48,587 nucleotides of DNA from Rhizophlyctis rosea (GCA_027596075.1 JADGJC010000297.1:1-48587), one strand, 5' to 3'; positions 10,655 through 23,920 are shown, counted from the first letter of the stretch. The notes: a model not told the origin generated them from the letters alone. A program made the numbers and translations.

Positions 10655-12695
10655 ATGGGCACCTCAATCACCAACCTATTCTGGACGCCCTTCCAAATCT
10701 TCATCGCATTGCTCTCCTCCATAATGCTCCAACTTCTCAAGCTCCTCCCGCAAACACGTTTCACCCACATCATCGACTTGGTGCCCGCATTATGGGATCA
10801 AGTTAGTGGTCACGGGCCCAAGTCAGTTGCCAAGAATGTGCTTGAGGATGCTTTTGATGCCCTTGTTGAACGAGCGGGGTACCAGTTGGTCAAAATGAAC
10901 ACGTTGGCCATGAGTGCACCGAGTCCCGAGGAGGATGAAGGGGTTGATGTGAGGAACCAGGCGCCCAAGGTTCCTGCCTCTATGAATGATGGTCCGAGGC
11001 TTGATGATATGGATGTGAAAAATGTGGTTGCAATTGGTGGGAGTATTCTTGGTGAGTGGTCTTGCTAAAAGGTGGTGTACTGGCACGGCCCAGATTGGTG
11101 GTGTGATCGGTATTCACCACCAACTTGGCGTCCTGGTGTGAACTGTGTGAAGATATCCTTTTTCCACGATGCTCGTTGAAACGGGGAAAAACCAATGCAG
11201 GACATCAAGCGCGCATGCATAGACCACCATGGATTACAGTCTTTTCAAATGTTACATCTTTTAGCATATGGACATTTCGATTTATAATTGCTAACCCAAC
11301 CCCTCTTCACCCACCCATCATAATAAGGCCAAGCAATAACCCTCCTCCTCCGCCAAACCCCCCTCCCACCAACCCACCGCCTCCTCATAATCGAAAGACA
11401 CTCCCACGCTCATTACATGTTTGCATTCCCCCGCGCCGCCACCATCCCGGGCATCGAAAACCACCTCTTCGCACCTTACACCAACATGTTTCCCAACCCG
11501 TCCCATGGTCGCGTCATTCATGCCCTTGCGACTAAAATCACGCCTACGCATGTGGAGTTGGATCGCGAGGTTGATGGTGTCAAGAAGGTGGGGTATGAGT
11601 ATTTAGTTATGGCAACGGGAGCGAGACATCCTGAACCGGGGAACTTGAATGATTGTGATACGAAAGAGGAGGGGGTTAAGACGTTGAAACGATACCAATC
11701 CCTCATCGCCGCTTCCACCCACCCGCTCATCATCGGCGGTGGCGCTGTTGGTATCGAACTTGCTGCGGAAATCAAGGAACATTTTTCGGAGAAAAAGGTC
11801 ACTCTAGTGCATTCTCGGGATCGGTATTTGGGTGCTTATAAAGTCGATATGCATCAGCGATGTTTTCGGGTGTTGCAGAAGTTGGGTGTTGAGCAGGTGT
11901 TGGGGGACCGGATTGATGTTCCTAAGGGTGGGTTTGTGAGGGATGGAGTAAGGAGGGAGTTTAGGACGAGGAGGGGAAGTGTTATTGAGAGTGATCTGGT
12001 GGTGAGTAGGTGTGAACGCTTGTTCCCATTTTTTAGACCACGTTGGTCGAGAATGTTCTTTTTTTTGTCATCCACTCATCGCCCACTTCCGATCCCCTCA
12101 ACTTAGCTACTATGCACCGGGATGCAACCAAACTCCTCCCTGCTTACCACCCTCTCCCCAACCTCCCTCTCCCCTTCCCGCTTCGTCCTCGTCCGTCCAA
12201 CCCTTCAGCTCAAGGATCTATCCTTTCCCAATATCTTCGCCGGAGGCGACGTCATCGACGTACCGGATATTAAGACCGGCTCATCGGCGTTCAATCATGC
12301 TGAAACAATCATCGAGAATATCAGGAGATTGATAAGGGAGAAGGAAAGGGGGAGGGAGGCGGGGGAAGTGAAGGAGGAGGAGTTGAGGCTTAATGAGCCG
12401 ATTTTGCCGCAGATTTATTTGTTTTTGGGGAATGTGAGTTTTAAAAACGCGTTTCAGAGGATGTGTACTTCGTCGAATGGGTGGAAGTGTGCGCCTCCGC
12501 CAATACGTCAAACTGAACCTTAGTCTCCCTTTTTTGACTTAATAGCGTCACGGCATGGCACAACTCTCCTTCAAAGGCTACCTTTACACTGCAGGGACAT
12601 GGCTGGTCCGGCGGTACTTCTCGGAGAACGTTTTGGCGTCTCGGATGTGGGATTGGGTTGGGACGCCGTTGAATAAGCAGACGGAAAATCTGTAG
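10655..12695 (+). CDS. FSP1/AIFM2-like FAD-dependent oxidoreductase
   Basis: Four exons, 10655-11051, 11328-12001, 12107-12433 and 12546-12695, phase together into a 515-residue protein ending TAG; intron 1 has a CTAAC branch site at about 11291. The family (AIF/AMID/FSP1, related to type II NADH dehydrogenases) transfers electrons from NAD(P)H through FAD. Visible motifs: first dinucleotide-binding strand VVAIGGSILG at about residues 124-133, with an acidic strand end in LLIIERHS; ATGAR at 228-232; second Rossmann motif IIGGGAVGIELAAEI near 267-281; VLLCTGMQPNS at the exon 2/3 join (about 357-367); and the FAD ribityl-binding IFAGGD at about 400-405. Two departures stand out. The first motif is GGSILG rather than strict GxGxxG. 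There is also an N-terminal extension of about 125 residues with a hydrophobic stretch at residues 8-30, which suggests membrane anchoring. Family assignment is firm; substrate and location are inferred. Confidence 0.93.
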
Positions 12696-15600
12696 TTTGA
12701 GACTGTATCCGAAAGAGATGGCAGTCGTTGTCGACACAATGGTGACCTGTGGCGGAGCGAGGTCTGGCAGGCCAATGTCCGGATCAAACTCATTCCTGTT
12801 ATACATCGCAAGTCTTGATCAATGTATATCAGTGGTGGTGTTTTCAATTTGGACACCTCAAGGCTACACTGCCCAAGGCTAATCTGTGGTCACTTTTTCT
12901 CCAACTGCCCCGTACATCATAGCATAGCACTTATTTAGTGCACTTTAGCGTGACTGACTCTTATATGGATTGGACATGCATTGGGAATTGGTTTGTCGCA
13001 ATTGATGGCAAATGGGCGCGCCGGATGCACATCCTCAACCGTCAGTATCTTGGAAAAATCGCAGGATGCCTTTTTGTGCATACCGTTTCAGCGTCAATCT
13101 CATGGATCTCCTCGCACTTCCCTCCCAAATGCGCCGCCAAATTTTATGAAGTTCATTCCTGCACGGCGAATTCTTCTTCTCGGATGTGGCATCTTCTTGC
13201 CCAATCCGATGTTGAACAATCCACAATTCCCGTTCTTTTTCCAACTCCTGTCGTCTTGAACCTCGAATCCATCTAGCAAACAGAAGTAAGCCACATTGAG
13301 GAGCTGCACACACATGGCGCCGAAAAGTCAAAAAATTGACGAGGATACTGTACTTAAGCCTTGCCGGGACACACCTCATACAGTCTCGCTCATCTAATCA
13401 CCTGTACTTTCCGCTATCTAGCCATAAAAATCACAAGCAGAGAACAAAGGTGTGCAATTGCATTCATTACCTCGCTCAACAAGCAATAGGTTCTGTCTGC
13501 TGTCTGATCTCATAACTTACTCACGGCGAACAAAGCCGTGCAACCGATCCATATGACTCGCAAATCAAAGTTTGCAGATAGCATGATTGCAGTGTGTGGC
13601 GAGAAATTAGCATCATCATTTCCTCGTTGCCACCTACGGGGAGTTCATGAATTTGTTTTTTCTCCAATGAGGAGAAAAACCAGAACGATTGATGTTTATA
13701 ACAAAGTTCAGCGGATTGACCGGCCAAAATCGCACATTTGGCACAATGTCCCGTGAGATGTAATTCATGTTGGTCCATCTTTCCCTTCTATTTCAATCGC
13801 CTACTTCGCCAGTGCGTGTCGATACCTCGTACATTCATACTAACGGCCTGCTCAGTCTGAGTGACTCTAGCATCTCCTGATTTGTGGACAAAGTTGCCGG
13901 AGGATTTCTTTTGCCCGTCTTCATCAACCATAAAGTTCCAAATTTGTTTCTGCTCTCACTCAAAGAGTGATTGCTCATGATGCTAAGTTATACACTTGGT
14001 ATGTTTCAGCGGCCGTGACACTGTCCAAAGCTGTTTGGTCACTTTGAGTTGCTGCTCCAAATCTTTGGTCTGCGATTTCCCTGCAATTTCACCACAATCA
14101 AGCCGGTAAGCACTCGATGGATGGCAATCAGCAAGTGAAGCTGCGAAAAAGACATCTGATGAATTGACCACTGATTTGACATTTGATCGAGATACCGAAT
14201 CTGTCAGAAGTCGCTTTGTATGCCGAGAGTTAGTATTACTCTTCATCGTATTTGGACATGCCATGTTGAGTCCTTACACCGTTTCGTATTGGGTGCGACG
14301 CTGGCACCAAACGACTAATAGGATTGGATTACGTCTGACTACAAACCAGGTGATCTGTCATTCAAAGGCATGCGCAAACGTCAGAGCGATGTTGAGTACG
14401 ACACAAATGTGTTATTTTGATAAGTAGATGCATTTTTGACTGAAGCATCGACCTACCAACTCCCAGCAGGAAATCTATCAGGGTAACAACTGTCTCCAAA
14501 GGTGCGGTTCCTTAGTACAGCGATGAAGCTTCATATCATAGCTCAAGGCTGACATACATGGTGAGAGACCTCAAAGAGTTTGCAAAAAAATATGAGGGCT
14601 GTGTATACCAAATGTGTGACAATATCGATGCACTGCCACTGTCACTTGTGTGAGGGATTGAGACGACACGAATGTTTTACCAGCCTGTGCGTTGACTCGA
14701 GCATTGAGCAGCAATACGTTCAATGAAAAGCGTGATTCAGGCTTCCTCAGAATGTTGTCCCACGCGCAAAAGCGCCTTTGCATGCTGGAATTACAATAGG
14801 ACCCTAAACTCAACGCGTATGCTGCGCCACACAATGAACATTTTTGCATTCTTTTCGACTATCCAACACGCCGAACACCGTTGAAAAACTATGCATACAA
14901 GGAAGTGCAAAGCAGGTCCAATGACCTGCAAGATCAGTATCACACGCCAATCTTCTGGCAGACTCAGCAAGGATCTGATGGAGGACACGCATCAACAACG
15001 AATCCTGATCCGGATTAGGAATTGCAAAGCTCACAACGTTCAAGCGCTGCTTTATTTGAACTTCATTCGGAACAATTTGCCCAAATTTTTGTCCTCAGAC
15101 GGATCAAGCAGACTCTTTGTACATAGAGGAGCTTTACTTTCGTGCACTTCGATGTTGCGTTCGAACGTTTTAGGTCAACCTCGCAACCTGCAGAGTCTGG
15201 ATGTTCATGTGCATATATTTTGTTGCTACATGACACTCCAACTTGAGGTCACGGAAGTGTGACGGGCGCTATCCCGGACCTCGCAAGCTTTGCAACAAGT
15301 ACTCCCTCCGAACGCATGCTCAGGGAGATGTGATACCACCAATTGCTGTCCTATTGGCAGTGCGTTCTTCTGTTGTTCATTTTGCACCGTCAAGGGAGTC
15401 ACAAGTACCATAGATGGGAAACTAAGTGAAGGCAGAGAGGGTCGGCAAAGAAGATAGAGGTCATGCACCTCACGACGTCATCAATAGTCATGCCTAACTA
15501 TGTCTCTTGAACATGCTATCAATCTTTGACGACTGCAACCTCATCAAACCTTCACGAACAGACGATTGTCGAGGATCGATTATGTCAGAGCCACATGACT

Positions 15601-18600
15601 TACAAGTCACAGCAAGCAGGCTATCCGAGTCGCTTCGTGAGAAAAGAAAAATATCACTACACTTGTTGCAAGTGCTTCGGGATATTCCAGAAACTCGTAC
15701 TATTCTCGACCCAAGGGGAGTATCATTCGTGAATAACAAAATGCGACATTGAAAAAACCCCACCCAAGCAGTTACTTCATTTTTGTATCGGTTGCACAGC
15801 CCATAGTGGGTTGGTGAATCGCACATATAACCCTCAATAGATACTCTGGATCCCTGGCATGCGATCCACAATCGTTGTGCTGCGCTGTCGTTGCACCTGC
15901 CAGTGGAAGAGGGATATGTACAGCATTAATGCTCACGATCTCATTGCCGACGAACACTTTGGTCATCAATGCTACTATTTCACATGCTAGTATTTGGTCT
16001 CTTCCTCAATTCCGGTGACCTTTTTTGAATCTCAGCAGCTGCAAGCACTGGTGTCGATTCGAGATTCGCATCTGCTATGTTCTGTGCCAACTTGAAAGTG
16101 TGTGAGGTTTCTTTCCACGATCTAATAAGTTGTAGCAACCAAAGCTCTTTTTTCTCTGACAGGTCTTCTGAAGTTGTGTTACACGCTTTAGAACAGTGAA
16201 CCAGTTGATTGACAGCCGTTAGTGTGTCAGATGATGACACTGCACCAACAAAAAAGTTGACCGGCCTATTATACGTGCAACCTCAGATGTCGGTTCCGTT
16301 TCTGTGATTACTGTACGACCGACGAACCAATTTGATAGGAATGCAGATCAAGGCCTATGAGATTTGGCAATGAGGCAGCACTAATGCATGCCAGGTCGCA
16401 TTAAGCGACTCTTTGAGCCTGGAGTAGACAAAACCCGATTCTTTGATGCCATTTTTGTCTGGCATTCCAGAGGAGGGAGTCACCGAGCACGCAAAAGAAA
16501 CAAGTTACTAGGCGTTACCAGATGGACAGCAGTAAAATGCTGTAAGAGAGTATGTGAAACCCAAGACTCAGCCCATACGATTGTAAGCTATCTCTGCAAT
16601 CTCGCTGGAGTGACAGGTGGTCGCGGATGAGGAGGTTCGACCTTCCCTAGTTCAGAATGGTAGGGAGGCTGAAGGAAGGCAGAAAACAACAGTTTGTGAT
16701 TGTATTGTCGCTGTATGACGTTAGACTGTCGGTATGGACGGGACTTGGCATTGAAGAGGCATGCATCCATACAGAGTAGGTACATGCCAGTACATACCAA
16801 CCTATTATCCAAAGAATCATCCGCGATTCGCTTGTGGAGTCCGCAAAGCTGGAAAGGCATCCTACGAAGTACCGCTGCATTTTTTCCTGTTGAATGATAC
16901 CGCGTATGTCGCAGCTCAATAGCACCTGTACATTGGATATACGCCGATTTGCCCATTGTCATGACTGAATCTTACAGTACAATCAGGTTGCAGATTTCCC
17001 TCTGCGAAGTTCAGAGTAGGTGCTCCCACCAGACATGTCTTCTCTTTAGCCGCTTTGTGCAATCTCTGCACCAGCTTGACAATCTCTTGATTCCATTCAA
17101 CACTTCGTAGAAGAGTGAAGCAAGAGTTGCATAGTCGGGCCCTTCTGTCCTCGGGTTCAGTGTACCTGGTCGGAATAATCCGCTGTTCGTGGACAATTGC
17201 ACCTTTTTTCTCATGTACCTCGATTTGATTTGAGGATTATGTTGGAGCAGATGTTTACAACATATGACTGAGCCATCAGGAGAAAACTTTGTCACATCAG
17301 CGGTGAATGAATGGCGAATCGTCCATCCACCCCAAAACTTGGACCTTCCTGCAACCGCTTCTTTCGAAAAGCAGTGCTTACACGACGAGAGTCGCGGATG
17401 ACGCGATCTCCATTTATCTTACTTATCTTCCCTGGACAAACCACCCGTGCAGAAGTTGCCATTTGGACAAGTGGTGCGCAATGCCTGTGGCTGATCCTGT
17501 CGACTGCCGGAATTGCATTAGCGACATCAATGACGGTTGCCGGATATTCCTTTTTGCCTCCTTTTTCTCTGAATGGGGTCAACGCCCAAAAGCGCGGACA
17601 CAAAGCGATGCAAAACTCTAAAGTTGGCGGTACATAACTTGATATCAATGTTACGACTTGAGGGATGTTAAGGTATGTGGTTCGTAGCAGTTGGGTCTCG
17701 TGAGCTCGAAATGCCACACTGCACGAGTTCGATTATCTTTTTGAACAATACTGTGAAGTTTGCATTCGCATTTCATCAATGCAAGACCCTCGTGTCCATG
17801 AGGCTCACTTGATGGCTTTGTGTAAACAATGAAACACCAGTAACCCCTACTTTAGCGTCATTTGTGTCGGGAGTATAACGGTCTGATTATGCTTGTTAGA
17901 GCCTACCCCCGTAATTTCTGTGGTTTGCAATAGCGAACTTATGATTGGGGAATTAATTAGCTGCTTTGCAAGAACCGCTCGGTCACCAATCAGAGTAAGT
18001 AGTACACATCATTCCGCAATTCTTTTTGATATCTAGCTGATGAGTGTCAACTGACTGGACATTGAGCTATGTGGGGACGCCGGAATGAGCACCTGATCAT
18101 CTCTCTCAATCAACCATACCGGTAGTGGACAATTTCAAGTGTCCAGGAACCGATAATTGGGGCAGTTGAAACGAGGTCGTGGTAGCCAACATGAGCGCAG
18201 AATTGACATGCTTGATGCAGCGGTACAGGAGGGCGACGCCAGGGCGGAGCGGGCGGAATATATAGAATGACGCCATATTGCGTATCTGGGAGAATCATGG
18301 GATCTTGCTTTCATTGAATTTGCATTCATGTGCGACCAAGCCAAATACACGAAATACCCATTTACAAATTGCGTCAATTTTTGACGAGCTCACTGCTCAT
18401 TAATGCATATGACGTGGGTTCAAACTGATGAATAATACTTATGATCAGGATTTTCGTATTGCACATCCTGTGGGGATGACCTGCATCACTCGCAAGTGCC
18501 CTTATTCATCATTTGCGGATATATCTTTTTGTGCCCTCTCCATGTAATACTGCCCATCAAACCCATTCCAATTCAAGCTTCGCAATTCCTCACTCCTCCC

Positions 18601-19670
18601 TCACTGAATTTGAAGAGCGGTATTGCATCCCCCTCAATGTTTGTAGAGCGTCTGCAGCGCCTGATCGTTCCATGGAGGTTCTCTTTTGACGTGCAGTACA
18701 AAGCGCAGCTTCAGTAGTTGGATCCAAAAACTTCATTATATGTGCTGCTGTTACCCTCCTCTTCTTCAAAGGGCGCGGGTGAATGAACTTTGCAGTCCTT
18801 CGTGTATGTTGCCCTTCTTTCTTGTTCGATCAGAAACATGGATTGCCCACTCCACCGGCTCGAGTACTCGAACGGGCCAATGTGATATATTGATGTCTTG
18901 AGACCCCTTCTTGTTCCCTATACATCCCACAGGTTCAAGAAAACCTTCGGCAAGCGCATCGGCGAACGCGAAGCGAATACCAAGTGTCCTGAAAAAGAAT
19001 CACATCCCCGCATGCACCAAAGCCGATACTGTGGCATTTTTCAACCTGAGGTTCGGTAAGGCTGAGACAATCGCAGGCAAGTTTTAGTAGTTCCACCAGT
19101 GCGGTCCCTCCGACTCTTCAACTCTGGGGAGAGATATTTCAGATGTACGTTGACAGTGCTCGGTTGCATCGCCTTCTATTTGTGCCAAACATGACATATC
19201 TGTTTGAACGAGGGATTCAGGATGATTGTTGGGATTTTTTTTGTCTCGCAAGACGCCTCATTTTGATCGCCAATTCGGGTAAGAACATTGGTTAGGCAGA
19301 TGGGCTCACTGCCGTGATCTATATGCAACACTTCCATCCACCAGCAGCATGGCAACTCATGATTAATGGAGCAGACTGCACAACTTTCATACATGGCCTC
19401 CGCAGGAAACACTCATAAAACAAATATCTACAAAAGGAGAAATCTACTGCGGCCTCAAAGTATATCCACACGGCTCAAACATCAGGTAACATCATCCTTC
19501 ATCCGATGGATAGAATATCCGATTTTGCAACATTCCTTCTTCCACTTGAACAATCCGCACCAATCTGGAAAGACAAAATGTGAGAACCATCTGCCTCAAA
19601 CATTCAACGGTCGCGTGATGAGAGCATCACATCCGACCGAAATTTTCCTCCAGCGGCAATTTTTCAGCAC
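12696..19670. other. 7-kb stretch without recognisable gene
   Basis: No frame here carries a known motif, a clean multi-exon structure or a signal peptide. The longest frames are about 110-140 codons on both strands (for example 17717-17292 minus and 13379-13035 minus) and look like chance. A possible isolated exon follows an acceptor-like CATCCCACAG near 18943 (basic reading RFKKTFGKRIGERE), but no partner was found. No transposase, reverse transcriptase, terminal repeat or tRNA is visible. Confidence 0.5.
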
Positions 19671-20553
19671 TCACCCTTCCAAATGCCCAGCCAACGCATG
19701 CAACTCATCCCACATCCTCAAAGCATGCTCCTGCCTCACACGAGGAGATGACAGCTCTACCGCCCAGATGTTGTCAAAGACATCAAGAAGCTTGCTGCTG
19801 GAGACTTTGTGTTGTTCGGTGAGCTCGTATGCTCGGGTGATGGTGATGTTTACGCCGCGATATGTAAAGCGGTAGCCTCGGCGGGTGTATTCGTGGATTG
19901 GTCTGGAGGATGAATTAAGTTAATGAGACTTGGATTGTGGAAAAATCGGAAGTTGGAGGGGATACATACTTGTAGCCAAGTATTTCCATGTACGAGAACA
20001 CATCTCCGTCGAGAGGGGCCTCATGAACGATTCTTTGCACAACGATTTGTTTGTCATTTAGACGGGGTTCTGGTGCACCATGGTAGCTGAGTTGCCTGAT
20101 GGGATTGCGAAATGGTCTATTGCGCTCAGAACGCGGTTTGTTTACGCGCACGTTCAGTCAATTTAATGACGCCCACCAGTGACGCTGTCTTAGCGAAAGG
20201 AACTTCCCATCCTCCACAACATCCGCACGCAACCTCAACACAACATCCCGCCTTCGCGCGGGTCCTGCTGGCGTTTCTTCTGCATGATGGAAAAACGGTC
20301 ATTGATATTGTCTTCCCACGCTCCACTGCAAAGTGCGCGTCCCACCAGCAGGTCCATATACAATTTCGTGCTCTGCTAAGTTCTCGCTCCAAGTGAACTC
20401 CACATCTCCAGTAAGGCCAATCAGACGCTCAAGAAGCTTGTCCTTGACGTCGTCGTTACACCAGCCGTAGCAACTACAGCGGAAGAGCGAGGAAGCTGCC
20501 GTTAAACCAGAGAAAGGGTTTTGTGCGCGCGTTGCGGGATTGTTGGCAAGCAT
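19671..20553 (-). CDS. MED18: Mediator complex subunit 18
   Basis: MED18 is a head-module subunit of Mediator, which links transcription factors to RNA polymerase II in the nucleus. I read four exons: 20553-20346, 20279-20177, 20095-19970 and 19902-19671. The introns are 66, 81 and 67 nt, and every join is in phase, giving 222 residues (human about 208). The order of conserved parts fits the family: an early helix DDVKDKLLERLIGLTG; a HEIVYGP segment; the HWQLSYHGAPEP stretch created by a splice and matching the family's W-H-L-R-Y-x-G-x-P; ILGYKPIHEYTRRGYRFTYRG, also created by a splice, matching the GF-x-x-x-x-E-x-x-x-x-G-x-x-F-x-x-G motif; and a C-terminal VELSS followed by an amphipathic helix to the stop. 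The N-terminus is uncertain: the first exon may instead begin after TTCCGCTGTAG near 20472, with an initiator exon upstream, for example the ATG before a GTAAGT donor near 20931. Confidence 0.83.
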
Positions 20554-21210
20554 GGGAAAGTGGAAGTAGGCGATCGATGGGAGGTGAGACCACAAGCTGG
20601 GTAAAGCAAAGCAGCAACCTCTCTGAAGGTATGTGTTCCGACCTTGAAGGATAGGTATTATGTTGGACGATGACTTTGGTATGAACGCGATGAGGTGGAA
20701 AGGTTTAAGGAAGAGGAAGGGGAAGAGGGAACGAACACGAACAGGCTGCTGCGGGATTCGAACTCGCGTCGTTGTGTCAACGTGAGTCACAGGGAGTTCC
20801 AAGCCACACAATCGGTCCGAGGTTGGAGGAGAGGGTGGTCGAATTTCACAAGGCCACAGAAAGTGTTGAGAAATCCTTCACGCAATTCCCAATAGTCGAC
20901 ACCCCTTATCGGTAGGTAGCATATACTTACGATACATAGAAGGGACGACGTGCTGATGGAGGAGGGAACGAATGATAGATGATGGAGATATGGAACGACC
21001 CGTGGATGAGATGGATGGAAGGATGGTGATGGATGGATGGGAAGGGATGGATGGGGTTTGTTAACCGCATGGCTAGAATGGTCGGGCATGACACAAACAG
21101 GATTGCATGTGGAGAGGACGGGAGAGACGGTGGGATGACTAACGACATGTACGAACCTGTGATTGACGTTGCCCCTTGCTTTTCATTTGCCAGGCTGGAA
21201 AACTACGACA
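20554..21210. promoter_or_regulatory. Divergent promoter region of MED18 and RPL9
   Basis: 657 bp separating the MED18 and RPL9 start codons. On the plus strand it contains a run of imperfect GGATG/ATGG repeats between about 21000 and 21057. A tRNA-T-arm-like sequence lies near 20751-20768 (minus-strand reading GAGTTCGAATCCC). A pyrimidine tract ending TTTGCCAG about 18 bp before the RPL9 ATG could be the acceptor of a 5'-UTR intron. Confidence 0.5.
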
Positions 21211-22308
21211 ATGAAGGCCATCGTCGCAGAAAAGGACCTCACCATCCCCGAGGCTGGTAAGCACACACTTTCCCACGCTCCACAACCACCCCAAATAAGC
21301 TCACCTACGCCTCTCTAGTCACTTTGGATGTGAAGTCTCGTGTTGTCCGCGTCAAGGGCCCCCGTGGCACCTTGTCCAAGGACTTCAAGCACGTCAACAT
21401 GGAGATCCTCCGTCTCTCTAAGTCCAAGCTCAGGATCAAGGTCTGGCACGGTGGCCGTAAGCACCTTGCCTGCATCCGTACCATCTCTTCCCACATTGAG
21501 AACATGATCCGGGGTGTCACCAAGGTTAGTATTACTGAGGAAGCAGGGTGGAATTTGAGGAAGGAGAATTTACGACGGGGGACTGGTGGAAGTTTGGACT
21601 GACGGTTGGCATACTTTTGGGGACGTGGGTGTTGGCGAGGCGGATTGAGGGGTTCGAAGGTTCAGATAGGCTGGGGGTGTGGACGGAACGGTTGGAGGAG
21701 TGGTGGACTGGGGGAAAAAGAAGGTAGTAGGGTCACTGGCGGAATCAACGCAGGAGGATTGAACTAGTTGAGGGCCGAGGACTCGCTGGGGATACATTGG
21801 AACAATCATGTCGAAGTAGTTCACTGATCCAACTCCTCAATCAGGGCTTCGAGTACAAGATGCGTTTCGTGTACGCTCACTTCCCCATCAACGTCAACAT
21901 CACCGAGAACGGCACCCACGTCGAGATCCGCAACTACCTCGGCGAGAAGATCATCCGCCGCGTCAACATGTTGGAGGGTGTCACCGTCACTCACTCTACC
22001 AACCAAAAGGACGAGATCACCCTCGTCGGTAACGACATTCAGGCTGTTTCCCAATCTGGTAGGTACAATGTTTTTGGTGGAGACTGGATTTTCGATAAAG
22101 GACGTGGGACGGTGGACTGACCGAATATTCATTTTCGTAACAGCCGCTTCCATCCAACAATCCTGCGCAGCGAAGAACAAGGATATCCGTAAGTTCTTGG
22201 ACGGTATCTACGTTTCTGAGAAGGTGGGTTTCATTATTTGTCGGTCCTCCCCCCATACGGCATATGACTCATAATTATCCTTAATAGGGCTTGGTTGTCA
22301 AGGATTAA
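21211..22308 (+). CDS. RPL9: 60S ribosomal protein L9 (uL6)
   Basis: Structural protein of the large cytosolic ribosomal subunit (uL6), near the sarcin-ricin loop and stalk base. Five exons, 21211-21256, 21319-21524, 21845-22058, 22144-22223 and 22288-22308, join in phase to 188 residues ending TAA; human L9 has 192. The N-terminus [16 protein letters not shown], the [14 protein letters not shown] segment, the [20 protein letters not shown] junction, the [17 protein letters not shown] block and the [20 protein letters not shown] end are all typical of eukaryotic L9. Donors are GTAAGC, GTTAGT, GTAGGT and GTGGGT. Intron 2 is 320 nt, unusually long for this window; I looked for C/D-box snoRNA signatures in it and saw none. 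Codons are strongly biased to C-ending forms, as expected for high expression. Confidence 0.98.
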
Positions 22309-23920
22309 GCGTGTGGTGGGGGGAAGATGATGGGTTCATGGTCGAGGTCCTTGTAAATTTATCGTAATCAACATCCAGTCTTTGAGGCCGTTTTGGGTAG
22401 ACTTGATGGCCGCGTCTTGAATTTGTGGTCTTGTCGGTAGTGGACGACGTGAATGGAGCAAGGTGGATTGTTGAATGCACTCTGGTTGCGTCCAAAGGGC
22501 TTCTCTGGGTCCTCATGCCATGGACTGATATACTTTTTCGTCGGTGCGGAGAGGGTCTCAACATCTGTTATTGCCGACTGCGTATCACTCCCGTGCGTTT
22601 CAGGTGCTGTACACACATTCCCACTTTTCTGGCATTTACACGGAAAAGTTGGGATGATGTTGTTGTACGCAGGTTTATTTTTCGATCACGTTTGGGGTTG
22701 GTATAACTGTGGGGACAGTGTATGTTCAACCCAACTCCCACCACTATGATTTCATTGAAAGGGTCTGACGCAATCTTGCTTGGGAAAAAAGAGAAGCAAT
22801 GGAGTTTCCCCATCCGGCCCGGTGGTCGTCGACCCATGCCCAGCATCTTCTTTGCATGCAATCATTTGAATCTTCCCAACTTCCAATTGTTTGGAAGGAG
22901 CGTCTCGCGACAGACATGCCAACCCAATCATCAGATTGCAACACGCAGTGTTCTGTGGTAGTTCATAATGCTTATATCGTAAAGTGTTCCGAACTTCCGG
23001 TGTTGGATGTCATCGCTGACCGCCAAAGTTTGGTCAGAGAGATCTGGGTACCCACTTCATACTCCCTTTTTATTTTGCTTAAGGGCGATATAGATAAACA
23101 CAATAAAAGAAAATTCCGCATAGGCAGACTTGAATCAAGTTCCGCTACTTCACACGTGTGCGGCGGGAGCTTAACGCGCTTGGACGAACACTCGCGAAGA
23201 GGTCCTCAACACTTGTTTGTGTTGGATGAAATGGAATCGGCCAGACTGGTACTTTCGGGGATTTGAGGAGAGTAGGAGAATGCCAATGTGTGGCTCGTCA
23301 TCCTCGGAGACTTCACACCAGGCTAGCTGATCTGATTGAGGCATCGCGCGTCCAGCGCCGTGTTCATTTTTGGTACTTGACAGCGCTAACCTCTGGATTT
23401 CCAAGACGACCAAGTATCGAGTAATATTGCTATGACAAAAAGGAAATGTTAGATTATTTCAAGACAAGTGAACCTGCGACGTGGGGTACGCCAATTCCTC
23501 TCGTAAGGACTACAAATCGTCACATCATCCAATCAAGCTCGGGTAGACTAGACATGGCGGTGTAGGCTGATGGGCATTGAGTGTTGAAGTCCTCATCCAT
23601 TCTGCTATATGTTCATACAAGTGATCAAACAAGTGGTCAAACAATAGTCGCCCGGCTCTGCGAAACGGATGGAATGTTCCTTCCCATCATGAATGTCCCG
23701 CGTGTCCACAATATTTTTGCTCATTGTGACTTACTTCAAAATTGGAACCCATCGAAAGGTGGTCGTCACTATGCTGAGGGGCCGAAATAGTTGCGGCATT
23801 GTATTTCCGTTGTTTGCAAATGGTTGGCCCACATCGACAATCTATTGCCCCAACCCGGCAAAAAGTCATTACAAGTTAAAGGAAAGAGAACGGCTCCTTG
23901 GCCATTGAACTGTACCTGCC
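22309..23920. other. Interval after RPL9 without recognisable gene
   Basis: 1.6 kb between the RPL9 stop and the small minus-strand frame at 23921. It includes the RPL9 3' UTR and a few 90-150-codon frames on both strands that show no motif. Confidence 0.4.

Noticed and set aside
21525..21844. snoRNA hosted in the long RPL9 intron 2
   Set aside because: No RUGAUGA C box paired with a CUGA D box, and no H/ACA arrangement, could be seen.
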